DNA of 20,058 nucleotides from an uncultured Tessaracoccus sp. (GTDB taxonomy: Bacteria > Actinomycetota > Actinomycetes > Propionibacteriales > Propionibacteriaceae): assembly GCF_947255005.1 (NCBI RefSeq), contig NZ_CAMYFI010000043.1, positions 1 to 20,058 on the forward strand. Direction: 5' to 3'. Shown in pieces: positions 1 through 7,178 of this stretch. Each line of letters begins with the position of its first letter. Within the stretch, counting starts at the first letter, position 1. Under the pieces are notes generated by a model, which was given only the letters and a program-made list of their open reading frames with translations, did no database searches and had not been told where the DNA came from. Made by a program: the position numbers and the translations under genes.

Positions 1-1182
1 CCCGAGCTGAGCAACGTCAATCCGAACCGCCTCGCGGTCGCGGTGTGTATGGGTGATGGCACGGTGTACGGTGCGGGCGACGCCGATGTCGAGTTCACCA
101 TTCAGTCCATGTCGAAACCCTTTGTATACGCGCTCGCGTTACGTGATCAGGGCCTCGAGGCCACACAGCAGAAGGTGGGGGTGGAACCGTCGGGCGATGC
201 CTTCAACGACCTCTCCTTGAGCGACGATGGTCGGCCCCAGAATCCCATGATCAACGCCGGCGCTATGGCGGTACATGCCCTGATCGGTGGGCCACAGGCG
301 CCGCTGCGTGAACGCACGGAGATGATCATCGATGGACTGTCGCGTTTCGCCGGGCGGCAACTGACCGTCGACGAGGACGTGTACGCGTCGGAGTTTGCGA
401 CGGCGTTTCGCAACCGCGCAATCGCCAACATGCTGCGCAACGTCGGGGTGATCGAGCAGGACCCGCGCGACATCGTCGGCGAATACACGCGTCAGTGCGC
501 CACCAAAGTGACGACGAAGGACCTCGCGACGATGGCCGTCACCCTGGCGATGGGCGGACGCAACCCTGTCACGGGCGAGCAAGTGGTGCCGGCGTGGGTG
601 TGCCGGTACGTGCTGTCGGTGATGATGACGTGCGGCATGTACGACGCCGCCGGCGACTGGATGACCACCGTGGGCATCCCCGCGAAGTCCGGGGTGTCTG
701 GCGGCGTGTTCGGCGCGCTGCCGGGGCAGGCCGGTCTGGCCGCGTTCTCCCCGAAGGTGGACAGTCACGGGCACAGTGTGCGCGGCGTGCGCGTGTTTGG
801 TCACCTGTCGCGCGACCTCAACCTGCATCTCATGGAGGTGCAGGAAGCGAGGGTGCGCCTGCTGGAGTCGAGCCGTGAAGTAGAGTTGCGCGACGGTTTG
901 GCCCGCCACCTGCGACTGCGCGGCGCGCTGTACTTTGGCTCGGTGGAGCGCCTCCTGCGCGAGCTGGCTGATATCCCGGACGAGCACACCGTCGTCGTGG
1001 ATCTGAGCGACGTCACGCACATCAACCCGATTGGTCGACGCATGCTGCTCGACGCGATGGAACAGCTTGGTGGAGCGGGAGAGCGGCGGCTGGTGCTCGT
1101 CGACCCGGCCTCCAGGCTGCGTGACCCGGAGGGAACCGGTGTCGAGATGGACGTCGTCAAGAAGATCGACGAAGAGCGCTGA
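1..1182 (+). CDS. glsA: Glutaminase with C-terminal STAS domain (5' end missing)
   Basis: Hydrolyses L-glutamine to glutamate and ammonia in the cytoplasm. The frame is open from base 1, so the start lies outside the window; 393 residues are visible. The serine-dependent, beta-lactamase-like glutaminase residues can all be found (numbering from the window edge): catalytic S36 and K39 in QSMSK, N85 in NPMINAGA, E131, N138, Y162 in EYTRQC, Y214 and V232 in KSGVSGG. Residues of about 285-390 form a STAS domain (VVVDLSDVTHINPIG), an arrangement known in some actinobacterial glutaminases. At the usual DSSG phosphorylation site of SpoIIAA-type STAS domains this protein has NPIG, so serine phosphorylation there is not expected. 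gltX follows after 40 bases, so the product glutamate and its tRNA ligase are neighbours. Enzyme assignment is secure; the role of the STAS part is unknown. Confidence 0.95.
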   Translation, partial: PELSNVNPNRLAVAVCMGDGTVYGAGDADVEFTIQSMSKPFVYALALRDQGLEATQQKVGVEPSGDAFNDLSLSDDGRPQNPMINAGAMAVHALIGGPQAPLRERTEMIIDGLSRFAGRQLTVDEDVYASEFATAFRNRAIANMLRNVGVIEQDPRDIVGEYTRQCATKVTTKDLATMAVTLAMGGRNPVTGEQVVPAWVCRYVLSVMMTCGMYDAAGDWMTTVGIPAKSGVSGGVFGALPGQAGLAAFSPKVDSHGHSVRGVRVFGHLSRDLNLHLMEVQEARVRLLESSREVELRDGLARHLRLRGALYFGSVERLLRELADIPDEHTVVVDLSDVTHINPIGRRMLLDAMEQLGGAGERRLVLVDPASRLRDPEGTGVEMDVVKKIDEER

Positions 1183-1202
1183 GCAGCCTCGATGTGCCGG
1201 CA

Positions 1203-1222
1203 GACGATAGGCTGGCTGCACT
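1203..1222 (+). promoter_or_regulatory. Possible gltX promoter -10 region
   Basis: The bases GACGAT followed by AGGCTGGCTGC resemble the -10 region and early transcribed bases of the rpsJ and rplN promoters in this window (ATAG.C and a downstream TGC in the same register). No Shine-Dalgarno sequence is seen before the gltX ATG, and no convincing -35 hexamer is seen, so a very short or absent 5' leader is possible. Weak evidence. Confidence 0.22.
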
Positions 1223-2674
1223 ATGTCTGAGATCACGCCCGCCCGCACCCGCGTCGCACCTTCGCCCACCGGAGACCCCCACGTCGGCACGGCCTTCATG
1301 GCCCTGTTCGACCTTGCATGGGCGAGGAAAACCGGGGGGCAGTTCGTGCTCCGTATCGAAGACACCGACCAGGCCCGCCTCGTCGAAGGCAGCGAGCAGC
1401 AGATCTACGATTCGCTCGCCTGGCTCGGGTTGCAGCCTGACGAGGGCCCACACATCGGTGGAGAGTTTGCTCCGTACCGACAGTCCGAGCGACTGGAAAC
1501 CTACCGGCCCTACGTCGAACAGCTCATCGCCGACGGCCACGCCTACTACTGCTGGTGCTCGCCCGAGCGGCTGAAACAGATGCGCGACGAGCAGGCCAAG
1601 AGCAAGCAGTCGATCACCGGCTATGACAGACTCTGCTACGGCAAGACGAAGGAAGAACGCGCGGCCCTGCCCGGCTTCTCCGAGACGCCAGTGGTGCGGA
1701 TGCTCATTCCCGACGACGTCCCCCTCACATTCGACGACCTCATTCGCGGCGAGGTGAAGGCGCCACGCCCCGACGACCAGGTCATCCTGAAGACCGACGG
1801 GTTCCCCACCTACCACATGGCGGTCGTCGTGGACGATCACCTGATGGGCATCAACACCGTCGTGCGCGGCGAGGAGTGGATTTCGTCGACGCCGAAGCAC
1901 GTGTTGCTCTACCAATGGCTGGGCTGGGAGGTGCCGCAGTTCGCGCACATGCCGCTGCTGCGTAACACCGACAAGTCGAAGATCTCGAAGCGCAAGAACC
2001 CCGCTGCGCGGCTCATGTGGTTCAAGGAGCAAGGCTATCTGCCGGAGACGGTACGCAACTTCCTGCAGCTGCTCGGCTACGCCGGCGACGAGGAATCCGA
2101 GGTGAAGACCTTCGACGAATTCGTGGCCGAGTTCTCCTGGAGCAAGGTGCACACCGTCGGGCCCATCTTCGACCTCCAGAAACTCGATTGGCTCAACGGC
2201 CACTACATCCGCTCGCTGAGCGCCGATGAACTCACCCAGCGCATCGTCGCTTGGGCGAAGGAGTACGGGCAGTGGGAGGAGCACATGAGCCTCGACGTGC
2301 TGCGCCAGGCCGTGCCCATCATTCAGGAGCGCCTGGTGACGCTCTCGGGGGCGCTGCCGCAGCTCGACTACCTGTTCTCAAACGATATCCAGATCGCCGA
2401 CGACGCCCGCGCCACGCTGAAGGATGACGCAGCCGAGGTGCTCGAGCAGGCGCTCGCGGTGATGGAATCGGTGCCGATGGAAGCCGCCGCGATTCAGGCT
2501 GCGCTGCGCGAACGTCTGTGCGACGGCATGGGCATCAAGCCGAAGTTCGCGTTTGGCCCGCTGCGAGTGGCGATCTCCGGCAAGAAGGTGTCACCGCCGC
2601 TGTTTGAGTCGATGGAGATTCTGGGCCGCGACGAGTCCGTCCGGCGTCTGCGCGCTCTCCGCGCCGAACTGTAA
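1223..2674 (+). CDS. gltX: Glutamyl-tRNA synthetase
   Basis: Class I aminoacyl-tRNA synthetase that charges tRNA-Glu with glutamate. The 483-residue product has the usual family length. Its N-terminus contains the HIGH-type motif as HVGT at residues 20-23 within PSPTGDPHVGTA, followed by LRIEDTD. The KMSKS-type loop is KISKR at 253-257. A zinc-site arrangement like that of bacterial GluRS is visible: C110 and C112 in CWC, then Y134 and C138. The C-terminal half is the helical anticodon-binding region. Many actinobacteria lack glutaminyl-tRNA synthetase and use a non-discriminating GluRS plus GatCAB, so this enzyme may also load tRNA-Gln; the sequence here cannot decide that. The ATG is preceded by no good ribosome binding site. 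The gene converges on the minus-strand membrane protein gene, with an inverted repeat between them. Confidence 0.97.
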   Translation: MSEITPARTRVAPSPTGDPHVGTAFMALFDLAWARKTGGQFVLRIEDTDQARLVEGSEQQIYDSLAWLGLQPDEGPHIGGEFAPYRQSERLETYRPYVEQLIADGHAYYCWCSPERLKQMRDEQAKSKQSITGYDRLCYGKTKEERAALPGFSETPVVRMLIPDDVPLTFDDLIRGEVKAPRPDDQVILKTDGFPTYHMAVVVDDHLMGINTVVRGEEWISSTPKHVLLYQWLGWEVPQFAHMPLLRNTDKSKISKRKNPAARLMWFKEQGYLPETVRNFLQLLGYAGDEESEVKTFDEFVAEFSWSKVHTVGPIFDLQKLDWLNGHYIRSLSADELTQRIVAWAKEYGQWEEHMSLDVLRQAVPIIQERLVTLSGALPQLDYLFSNDIQIADDARATLKDDAAEVLEQALAVMESVPMEAAAIQAALRERLCDGMGIKPKFAFGPLRVAISGKKVSPPLFESMEILGRDESVRRLRALRAEL

Positions 2675-2696
2675 CGCGCGCCACAACCCTCAACGT

Positions 2697-2732
2697 GTGA
2701 GATTTGTTACGGAAACCCGCAACAAATCTCAC
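2697..2732. terminator. Perfect 12-bp inverted repeat between convergent genes
   Basis: The arm GTGAGATTTGTT (2697-2708) is exactly complementary to AACAAATCTCAC (2721-2732). After an A/C mismatch the stem can extend by CGG/CCG around an AAAC loop. It sits in the 62-base gap between the ends of gltX and the convergent minus-strand gene, where a bidirectional terminator is expected. No clear T-run follows on either side, and the arms are A/T-richer than their surroundings, so a dispersed intergenic repeat or a protein-binding palindrome is also possible. Confidence 0.5.
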
Positions 2733-2736
2733 GACA

Positions 2737-3771
2737 TCACGGTTTGGCGAGGCTCGGCCCGGCCTCGATGGCGAGGCGTTCGTCGAGGGTGGGCAGGTAG
2801 TAGAGCGCCAGCGAGTCGAGAATGCGCTTGACCTGGGTGAGCGACGCCTGACGCTCGCCCTCCGTCGTGGCCCCGGCCGCGAGGCGCGCGGCCTTGCCGG
2901 CTCGTCGGGCATCCGAGCGAGCCTGCTCAGGCAGATGCTCGAAGCCGAGCCGCTCGGCATTCGCCTGGGCGACGTTGAAGCTGACCTCCACATCAGAAGC
3001 CAGCGCGTCGAGCTCGTCGGTACTCGTGGCGTCGGTGGCGTCGTCGAAGGCCACGAGTGCAGCCTCGAACTCCGCCGTCGTAGACACGGTCTGGTCGAAC
3101 AGCGCCGAACATTCAATCCGGTAGGCGATGTCTTCGCGAAGCTCTAGGTAATGCGTGCGGATGGCATCGACGCGTTGGATCACCAGCTGGCGACGATCTG
3201 CGCTCGCCGATGGCGGCACCCAGAGTTTTCCCTGCTCTAGGGTGAGCGCGTAGGGGAGGATGGTCTCCATCGTGATGCCCAGCTTGTCGGGAGCCATGAT
3301 CTGCACCTTGTTGGGTGATTTCCAGAACCGACGAATCGACTCGCCCGCCGCGCCGCCTGTCAAGAACGCTAAGTAGAGCATGGAGCCAGAAAGGGCAGCC
3401 GTCATGAGCGTGAAGGCGAGCGTGGTCGCCAGCATCACGACGAGGTTACGTGTCGAAAAGAGCTTGTCCTCGCTCCACACTACCGTCGGGATGACCAGCG
3501 CACGGATCAGGTCACCTTCGCTCCCGTCGCCAGAAAGCCGCGCCGCGCCAGTTTTGCCGATGGGCACGCTGGGCTTCACTTTCTCTTCAAAACGCTCGCC
3601 GTTGATGCGCTGCATCACCAGCTTGATCTTGTTATCCTCCCAGTGGCCCCCATCGTCGTCTCTCTGGGCGTCTACGACGATGGCGTCGACGTTGGTGTAG
3701 AGGAGGCAATATCCGGGTTCGAAGTCTCCCCACGGCGCATCGAGCGGGATGGGCTGCCAGGTGTCGACCAT
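2737..3771 (-). CDS. Hypothetical membrane protein, paralogue of its upstream neighbour
   Basis: I do not recognise the family. The product is 344 residues from the ATG at 3771, chosen because AAGGAGG lies five bases before it; a GTG one codon upstream (3774) would leave only two bases and is less likely. A hydrophobic stretch at about 108-138 (LVVMLATTLAFTLMTAALSG and what follows) suggests one or two membrane segments. The rest is soluble, with a helical charged C-terminal half. That half matches the preceding gene's product: RIECSALFD against RIEYPALFD, ANAERLGFEHLP against ANAERIGMEHIP, KAARLAAG against KAARLAAD, LDSLALYYLP against LDELALYFLP. The two genes overlap by one base (TGATG) and are surely co-transcribed. 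The N-terminal halves are not obviously alike. A paired membrane complex is conceivable, but function is unknown. Confidence 0.8.
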   Translation of the reverse strand: MVDTWQPIPLDAPWGDFEPGYCLLYTNVDAIVVDAQRDDDGGHWEDNKIKLVMQRINGERFEEKVKPSVPIGKTGAARLSGDGSEGDLIRALVIPTVVWSEDKLFSTRNLVVMLATTLAFTLMTAALSGSMLYLAFLTGGAAGESIRRFWKSPNKVQIMAPDKLGITMETILPYALTLEQGKLWVPPSASADRRQLVIQRVDAIRTHYLELREDIAYRIECSALFDQTVSTTAEFEAALVAFDDATDATSTDELDALASDVEVSFNVAQANAERLGFEHLPEQARSDARRAGKAARLAAGATTEGERQASLTQVKRILDSLALYYLPTLDERLAIEAGPSLAKP

Positions 3772-4751
3772 CACGCCCTCCTTCCGGGCAGCTGGAGCGG
3801 AGCGCGTCCAGTGATGGCCTTGCGCGCCTGCGCGCCGGAAGGCAGGAAGTAGAGCGCCAACTCGTCGAGGATGGCGACGGCGCGGTCAAGCGCAGCGGCG
3901 CGTTCCGCGTCGGTGGCCGACTGGTCCGCAGCCAACCTTGCAGCCTTGAGCGCGGTGCCAGCCTTCTCCCGAGACGCCGCCGGAATGTGCTCCATGCCGA
4001 TGCGTTCAGCGTTGGCGCGGGCCGCGTCGAATGTGGAACGCACCCGAACAGCAAGTGCGCGACGCCCCTCGTCGCCCAGCATGCCGTCGTTGTTGTCCCA
4101 CTGGAGGAGGGCCAGCGTGAAGGCCTTCGACGTGGGCTCGTGCGGATCAAACAGTGCGGGGTATTCGATGCGGTACACCACATCGCTGAGCAGCCTGCCA
4201 TACTCGGCCTTCACATCGTCGACGTCCACGTCTTGCGGCGGAGCGGGCAGTTGAAACTGCTCGGCCGTGGTGATCTCGTCGTTCTTCCCCTGGCGCACCA
4301 CCCAGGAGCGCGAATGGTTTCCCTTCTTCGCCGCGTCAAAGCCAATAACCACCGCGGCGACGCCGATGCCCATGATGAGGAACCGCAGGAATCCGAGAGA
4401 TTCCCAGAAAATGCCGACGATCGCCATCGCCCCACCGACGATGAAGGGGATGAAGTTCAGCACCTGTCGTGCGTGATGGGGCTTGGCAACGATGATCCCT
4501 TGCTCCACTGCGAAGGCCCGCAGGGGGCGCAACGACGCCGCCGCTGCCACCGCCTGGCGCACCCGCTGTGTACGCGGAAAACCCCAAGCATCGCGTTTCC
4601 GGCCATCAGGGAGGTACGCGATGAAATGATTTCGCTCATTGCCGGACCGATGCTCGAAAAAGACACGGCCCTGCTCGGTCTCCACCAGGAGCCGACGAGG
4701 TGCCCGCTCCAACGGCGTTTCGAGGGGTACCTCCTCCAACTGCATTCCCAC
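3771..4751 (-). CDS. Hypothetical membrane protein, first of a tandem paralogous pair
   Basis: Family not recognised. The product is 326 residues from GTG at 4751; an in-frame ATG two codons later (4745) is an equally plausible start, and neither has a strong ribosome binding site. Residues of about 97-117 and 119-138 form two adjacent hydrophobic segments (FIPFIVGGAMAIVGIFW, then FLIMGIGVAAVVIGF), like a membrane hairpin. The first 90 residues are hydrophilic, with a short beta-rich pattern (RLLVETEQGRVFFEHR). The C-terminal 140 residues are helical, alanine-rich and charged, and contain the blocks RIEYPALFD, ANAERIGMEHIP and ILDELALYFLP, which recur in the next gene. The pair probably arose by duplication. 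It may be read together with the siderophore-interacting protein gene 125 bases upstream, but that gap could also hold a promoter. Confidence 0.8.
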   Translation of the reverse strand: MGMQLEEVPLETPLERAPRRLLVETEQGRVFFEHRSGNERNHFIAYLPDGRKRDAWGFPRTQRVRQAVAAAASLRPLRAFAVEQGIIVAKPHHARQVLNFIPFIVGGAMAIVGIFWESLGFLRFLIMGIGVAAVVIGFDAAKKGNHSRSWVVRQGKNDEITTAEQFQLPAPPQDVDVDDVKAEYGRLLSDVVYRIEYPALFDPHEPTSKAFTLALLQWDNNDGMLGDEGRRALAVRVRSTFDAARANAERIGMEHIPAASREKAGTALKAARLAADQSATDAERAAALDRAVAILDELALYFLPSGAQARKAITGRAPLQLPGRRA

Positions 4752-4876
4752 ACTCTAACGAACAGTGGGGCCGAGGCCCATAGGCGCCAGCCCCACCAAT
4801 GTGCGGGAAGTGAAGAATTAGCCCACCGAGTTCACGCCTTCAAGCTTCTTCGGTTGGCCCTTATGTACGTCTTTCG

Positions 4877-5653
4877 CTAGATCTTGCCAATGGCGGTCTT
4901 CTTCTCCGCCTGGAACTCATCCTCGATACGTCCGAATGCCCAGTATCCGGAGATGCTCAACCGGTTGGCAGGCACGTTGCGTTCCTTGAACACCGACCGG
5001 AGCGCTTTCATCGCCCCGCGCTCCCCGTGAGCGAAGACGCTGATGTCGCCGTAGGTGGACCAGGGGAGTGCGGCGACGAGGTTCGCCAGGCGCTGCTCGT
5101 CGTAGGGCTCGCCATCGCGCGGCGCCCAGCGCACTTCCACCCCGGCGGGTGCGTCCAGCTGATGGGTGCCGTGCTCGGTCTCGATGATGACCAAAGCACG
5201 GGCGCGTTCGTCGAGCTGTTCGAGGCCCGCGCCGATGGCGGGCATTGCCGACTCGTCGCCAACGAAGAGATGGAAATCAGCATCGGCTGGGGGCGACCAT
5301 TTGCCGCGCGGTCCGCGGGCGAGCACCCACTCGCCTGGCACGCAGCGCACCGCCCACGGGCCTGCCAGGCCCTCGGAGCCATGCACGAGAAAATCGACGG
5401 TCACCTCGTGCGCGTCTGCGTCGTAGTGTCGCACAGTGTAGGTGCGCAGCGTTGGGCGGTGATCGGGAACGTGCTGGAGCGGGCCGTGTTCGTCGAACAG
5501 TATTTTGAGGTAGGAGTCAGCGAAGCCGGGATAGTCGAATTGATCGACGGTAAAGATGATGCGCATCACGGAGTCGCAGAGCTGTTCTTTTCGTGCGACG
5601 GTGAGTCGGGCGATTGTAGGTTCGGGGCGCGCCGGGTTGGCTGCGACAGGCAT
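4877..5653 (-). CDS. Siderophore-interacting protein (FAD-dependent ferric-siderophore reductase family)
   Basis: Cytoplasmic flavoprotein of the ViuB/YqjH type, which reduces ferric iron in imported siderophores so that it is released. From the ATG at 5653 the product is 258 residues. That start has GGAGG five bases upstream; an in-frame ATG at 5680 has no ribosome binding site. The FAD-binding domain shows RTYTVR at 70-75 and VDFLVHG at 86-92. The NAD(P)H-binding half shows VGDESAMPAIGAGLEQL near 131-147 and the C-terminal block SGYWAFGRIEDEF at 235-247. The common GYWR form of that last block has alanine in place of arginine here. No siderophore transporter or synthesis gene is adjacent in the window. 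Iron repression through a DtxR/IdeR-type box is expected for the family, but only a half-site (TTAGGT at 5702-5707) is visible upstream. Confidence 0.92.
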   Translation of the reverse strand: MPVAANPARPEPTIARLTVARKEQLCDSVMRIIFTVDQFDYPGFADSYLKILFDEHGPLQHVPDHRPTLRTYTVRHYDADAHEVTVDFLVHGSEGLAGPWAVRCVPGEWVLARGPRGKWSPPADADFHLFVGDESAMPAIGAGLEQLDERARALVIIETEHGTHQLDAPAGVEVRWAPRDGEPYDEQRLANLVAALPWSTYGDISVFAHGERGAMKALRSVFKERNVPANRLSISGYWAFGRIEDEFQAEKKTAIGKI

Positions 5654-5783
5654 AGGTTCCTCCAGGCTGACGGCTAGCATCCATAATACGCAACGTGGCT
5701 GTTAGGTATTTCGTGCCGGCGAAGGATGGTGCTTGGACCCGGGCGGTGGATACTCTCGTACTACTTCGACGAAGGGAAATGTT

Positions 5784-6569
5784 ATGAGCTATCCACCTCA
5801 GCAGCCGTGGCACCAAGGCGGGGGTCACAATCCGCAGCAGCCCCAGCAGTGGGGCGGTCAGCCGACGGGCCAACCCTCCACGCCGCAGTGGGGTTGGCAG
5901 CAATCTCCACAGTTACCCGGACAGCAGTGGGGCGGCCGTCCAGGTGGTCAGCCGTCGCCTCAACCATGGAACAGTCAGCAGGCGCCGCATGGGGGCCCGC
6001 AGCAATGGGGTTACCAGTCTCAGCAATGGAACGGCCAGCAATGGGGTGGACCCGCACCGCAGAGGTCAAAGACCGGCTTGTGGGTTGGGATCGGCATTGG
6101 TGCGGTCTTGCTCGTCGCGCTCATTGTCACGCTCATTTTGGTGCTGGGTGGCGGCAAGTACGCCGGTAAAGAACGTCCTGCGCTGCCCGATGAGTTCGGT
6201 GGGTGGTCAAGGGTGGATGAGAGCCAGCGTCTTGGAATCTCGTTTGGCAATCTGTACGAGAAGGATGGCAAGCAATTGACAGTACTCGAGTCTGACCTCA
6301 ATGACATCGATGAGGATCAACCTAAAGGCGTCGACGATGAGGAAAACGAGACGACAACGGACAAGGCAGAAGTTGAGAAAACAAAACCTGCACCGGGTGT
6401 TGACTGCGTCAACAGCGAACGCGACGGCCGCAGAATCACGGTTTGCGTTGTCCTCTACGAGGACAAGAAGGTGTTCTCCGTCATGGCGTTTGATCCTGAT
6501 GATGGAAGTGGTGTTCCGTCGAAGTCCGAGGTAGAGCAGGCCGCAGTGGAGCTGTCGAAGCAGAAATGA
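5784..6569 (+). CDS. Gln/Pro/Trp/Gly-rich single-pass membrane protein, unknown function
   Basis: Specific function not recognised. The 261-residue product starts at the ATG preceded by AAGGGA at good spacing. Residues 1-95 are a low-complexity cytoplasmic segment rich in Gln, Pro, Trp and Gly, with repeated QQWG units (near 21, 47, 73 and 85). Residues 98-121 (LWVGIGIGAVLLVALIVTLI and beyond) form one transmembrane helix. The outer part is about 140 residues with an acidic linker (DEENETTTDKAEVEKTKP) and two cysteines, C208 and C221, that could form a disulfide. This layout is common in actinobacteria: a proline/glutamine-rich tail, one helix and a small extracellular domain. Such tails often mediate protein contacts, but no partner is shown. 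The gene lies just upstream of the S10 operon promoter, on the same strand, and there is no obvious terminator between them. Confidence 0.85.
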   Translation: MSYPPQQPWHQGGGHNPQQPQQWGGQPTGQPSTPQWGWQQSPQLPGQQWGGRPGGQPSPQPWNSQQAPHGGPQQWGYQSQQWNGQQWGGPAPQRSKTGLWVGIGIGAVLLVALIVTLILVLGGGKYAGKERPALPDEFGGWSRVDESQRLGISFGNLYEKDGKQLTVLESDLNDIDEDQPKGVDDEENETTTDKAEVEKTKPAPGVDCVNSERDGRRITVCVVLYEDKKVFSVMAFDPDDGSGVPSKSEVEQAAVELSKQK

Positions 6570-6613
6570 CCAGCAGCCCCGTCGAGGTGGTGAGCGCCTT
6601 GATGGGGGCCGAT

Positions 6614-6643
6614 TTGGTGTGTGCGGGGCGTTCGTGCCAAGAT
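6614..6643 (+). promoter_or_regulatory. Probable S10 operon promoter
   Basis: TTGGTG at 6614-6619 and CAAGAT at 6638-6643 are separated by 18 bases and would serve as -35 and -10 hexamers. The sequence from 6639 to 6655 (AAGATAGTCAGGTTGCT) agrees in 14 of 17 positions with the matching region of the rplN promoter at 16210-16226. That recurrence is the main reason for the call. Transcription would start near 6650, leaving a leader of about 200 bases before rpsJ. Confidence 0.45.
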
Positions 6644-6650
6644 AGTCAGG

Positions 6651-6856
6651 TTGCTCCGCTGAGCGGTGCCCATTTGTGGGCTGTAGATTCCGCTGGCATG
6701 GTCGGGCAAACACCCAGTGTTTGGAAGGCCTTCTGAGTTCGGAAGGCGGCCTTCAGCCGGGTGCGAGCGCGACACTCCCGTCCGCGGGGGTGGGGGCGAC
6801 AAGGGGTTTTACCCCAATGAACTCCAGTTCAATAGGGACGAGAAGAAGGAACAACT
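6651..6856 (+). promoter_or_regulatory. Structured 5' leader of the S10 operon
   Basis: The leader of about 205 bases contains several hairpins. GCCCA/TGGGC around TTTG lies at 6668-6681. GAAGGCC (6724-6730) can pair with GGCCTTC (6748-6754), while GCCTTC (6728-6733) can instead pair with GAAGGC (6742-6747); the two cannot form together. GGGG/CCCC around TTTTA lies at 6803-6815. In Escherichia coli the S10 leader is the target of autoregulation by L4; whether that applies here is not known. The rpsJ ribosome binding site (AAGGA, 6846-6850) lies at the end. Confidence 0.35.
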
Positions 6857-7168
6857 GTGGCGGGACAAAAGATCCGCATCCGGCTGCGGGCGTATGACCA
6901 CGAGGTCATCGACAGCTCGGCGCGCAAGATCGTCGATACTGTGACTCGCACCGGTGCCCAGGTGGCTGGCCCCGTGCCGCTGCCCACCGAGAAGAACGTG
7001 TTCTGTGTTATTCGTTCGCCCCACAAGTACAAGGACAGCCGCGAGCACTTCGAGATGCGCACGCACAAGCGCCTCATCGACATCCTCGACCCCACTCCGA
7101 AGACGGTCGACTCGCTCATGCGCCTTGATCTTCCTGCGGGCGTCGACATCGAGATCAAACTTCCGTGA
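6857..7168 (+). CDS. rpsJ: 30S ribosomal protein S10
   Basis: Component of the head of the small ribosomal subunit; also known as NusE, a partner of NusB in antitermination. The 103-residue product begins at GTG with AAGGA six bases upstream and reads MAGQKIRIRLRAYDHEVIDS, the standard S10 N-terminus. The conserved blocks VAGPVPLPTEKNVFCVIRSP, SREHFEMRTHKRLIDI and VDSLMRLDLPAGVDIEIKL are all present. It is the first gene of the S10 operon, and the long leader in front of it is the likely regulatory target for the whole group. rplC follows after ten bases. Confidence 0.98.
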   Translation: MAGQKIRIRLRAYDHEVIDSSARKIVDTVTRTGAQVAGPVPLPTEKNVFCVIRSPHKYKDSREHFEMRTHKRLIDILDPTPKTVDSLMRLDLPAGVDIEIKLP

Positions 7169-7178
7169 GGTGTCAAGC

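Noticed and set aside
139..1365. Minus-strand open frame opposite the glutaminase gene
   Set aside because: Antisense to a clear enzyme gene with all catalytic motifs; its translation is His/Arg-rich noise.
4752..4876. Gap between the siderophore-interacting protein gene and the membrane paralogues as a terminator/promoter region
   Set aside because: No strong hairpin and no clear promoter hexamers could be picked out on the minus strand.
5702..5707. TTAGGT as an IdeR/DtxR iron box upstream of the siderophore-interacting protein gene
   Set aside because: Only one half-site agrees; the other half of the 19-base palindrome does not match, so no operator is claimed.
6817..6897. Short upstream reading frame (ATG AAC TCC ...) overlapping the rpsJ start
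   Set aside because: No ribosome binding site, and it overlaps the coding start of rpsJ in another frame. A leader peptide is possible but unsupported.
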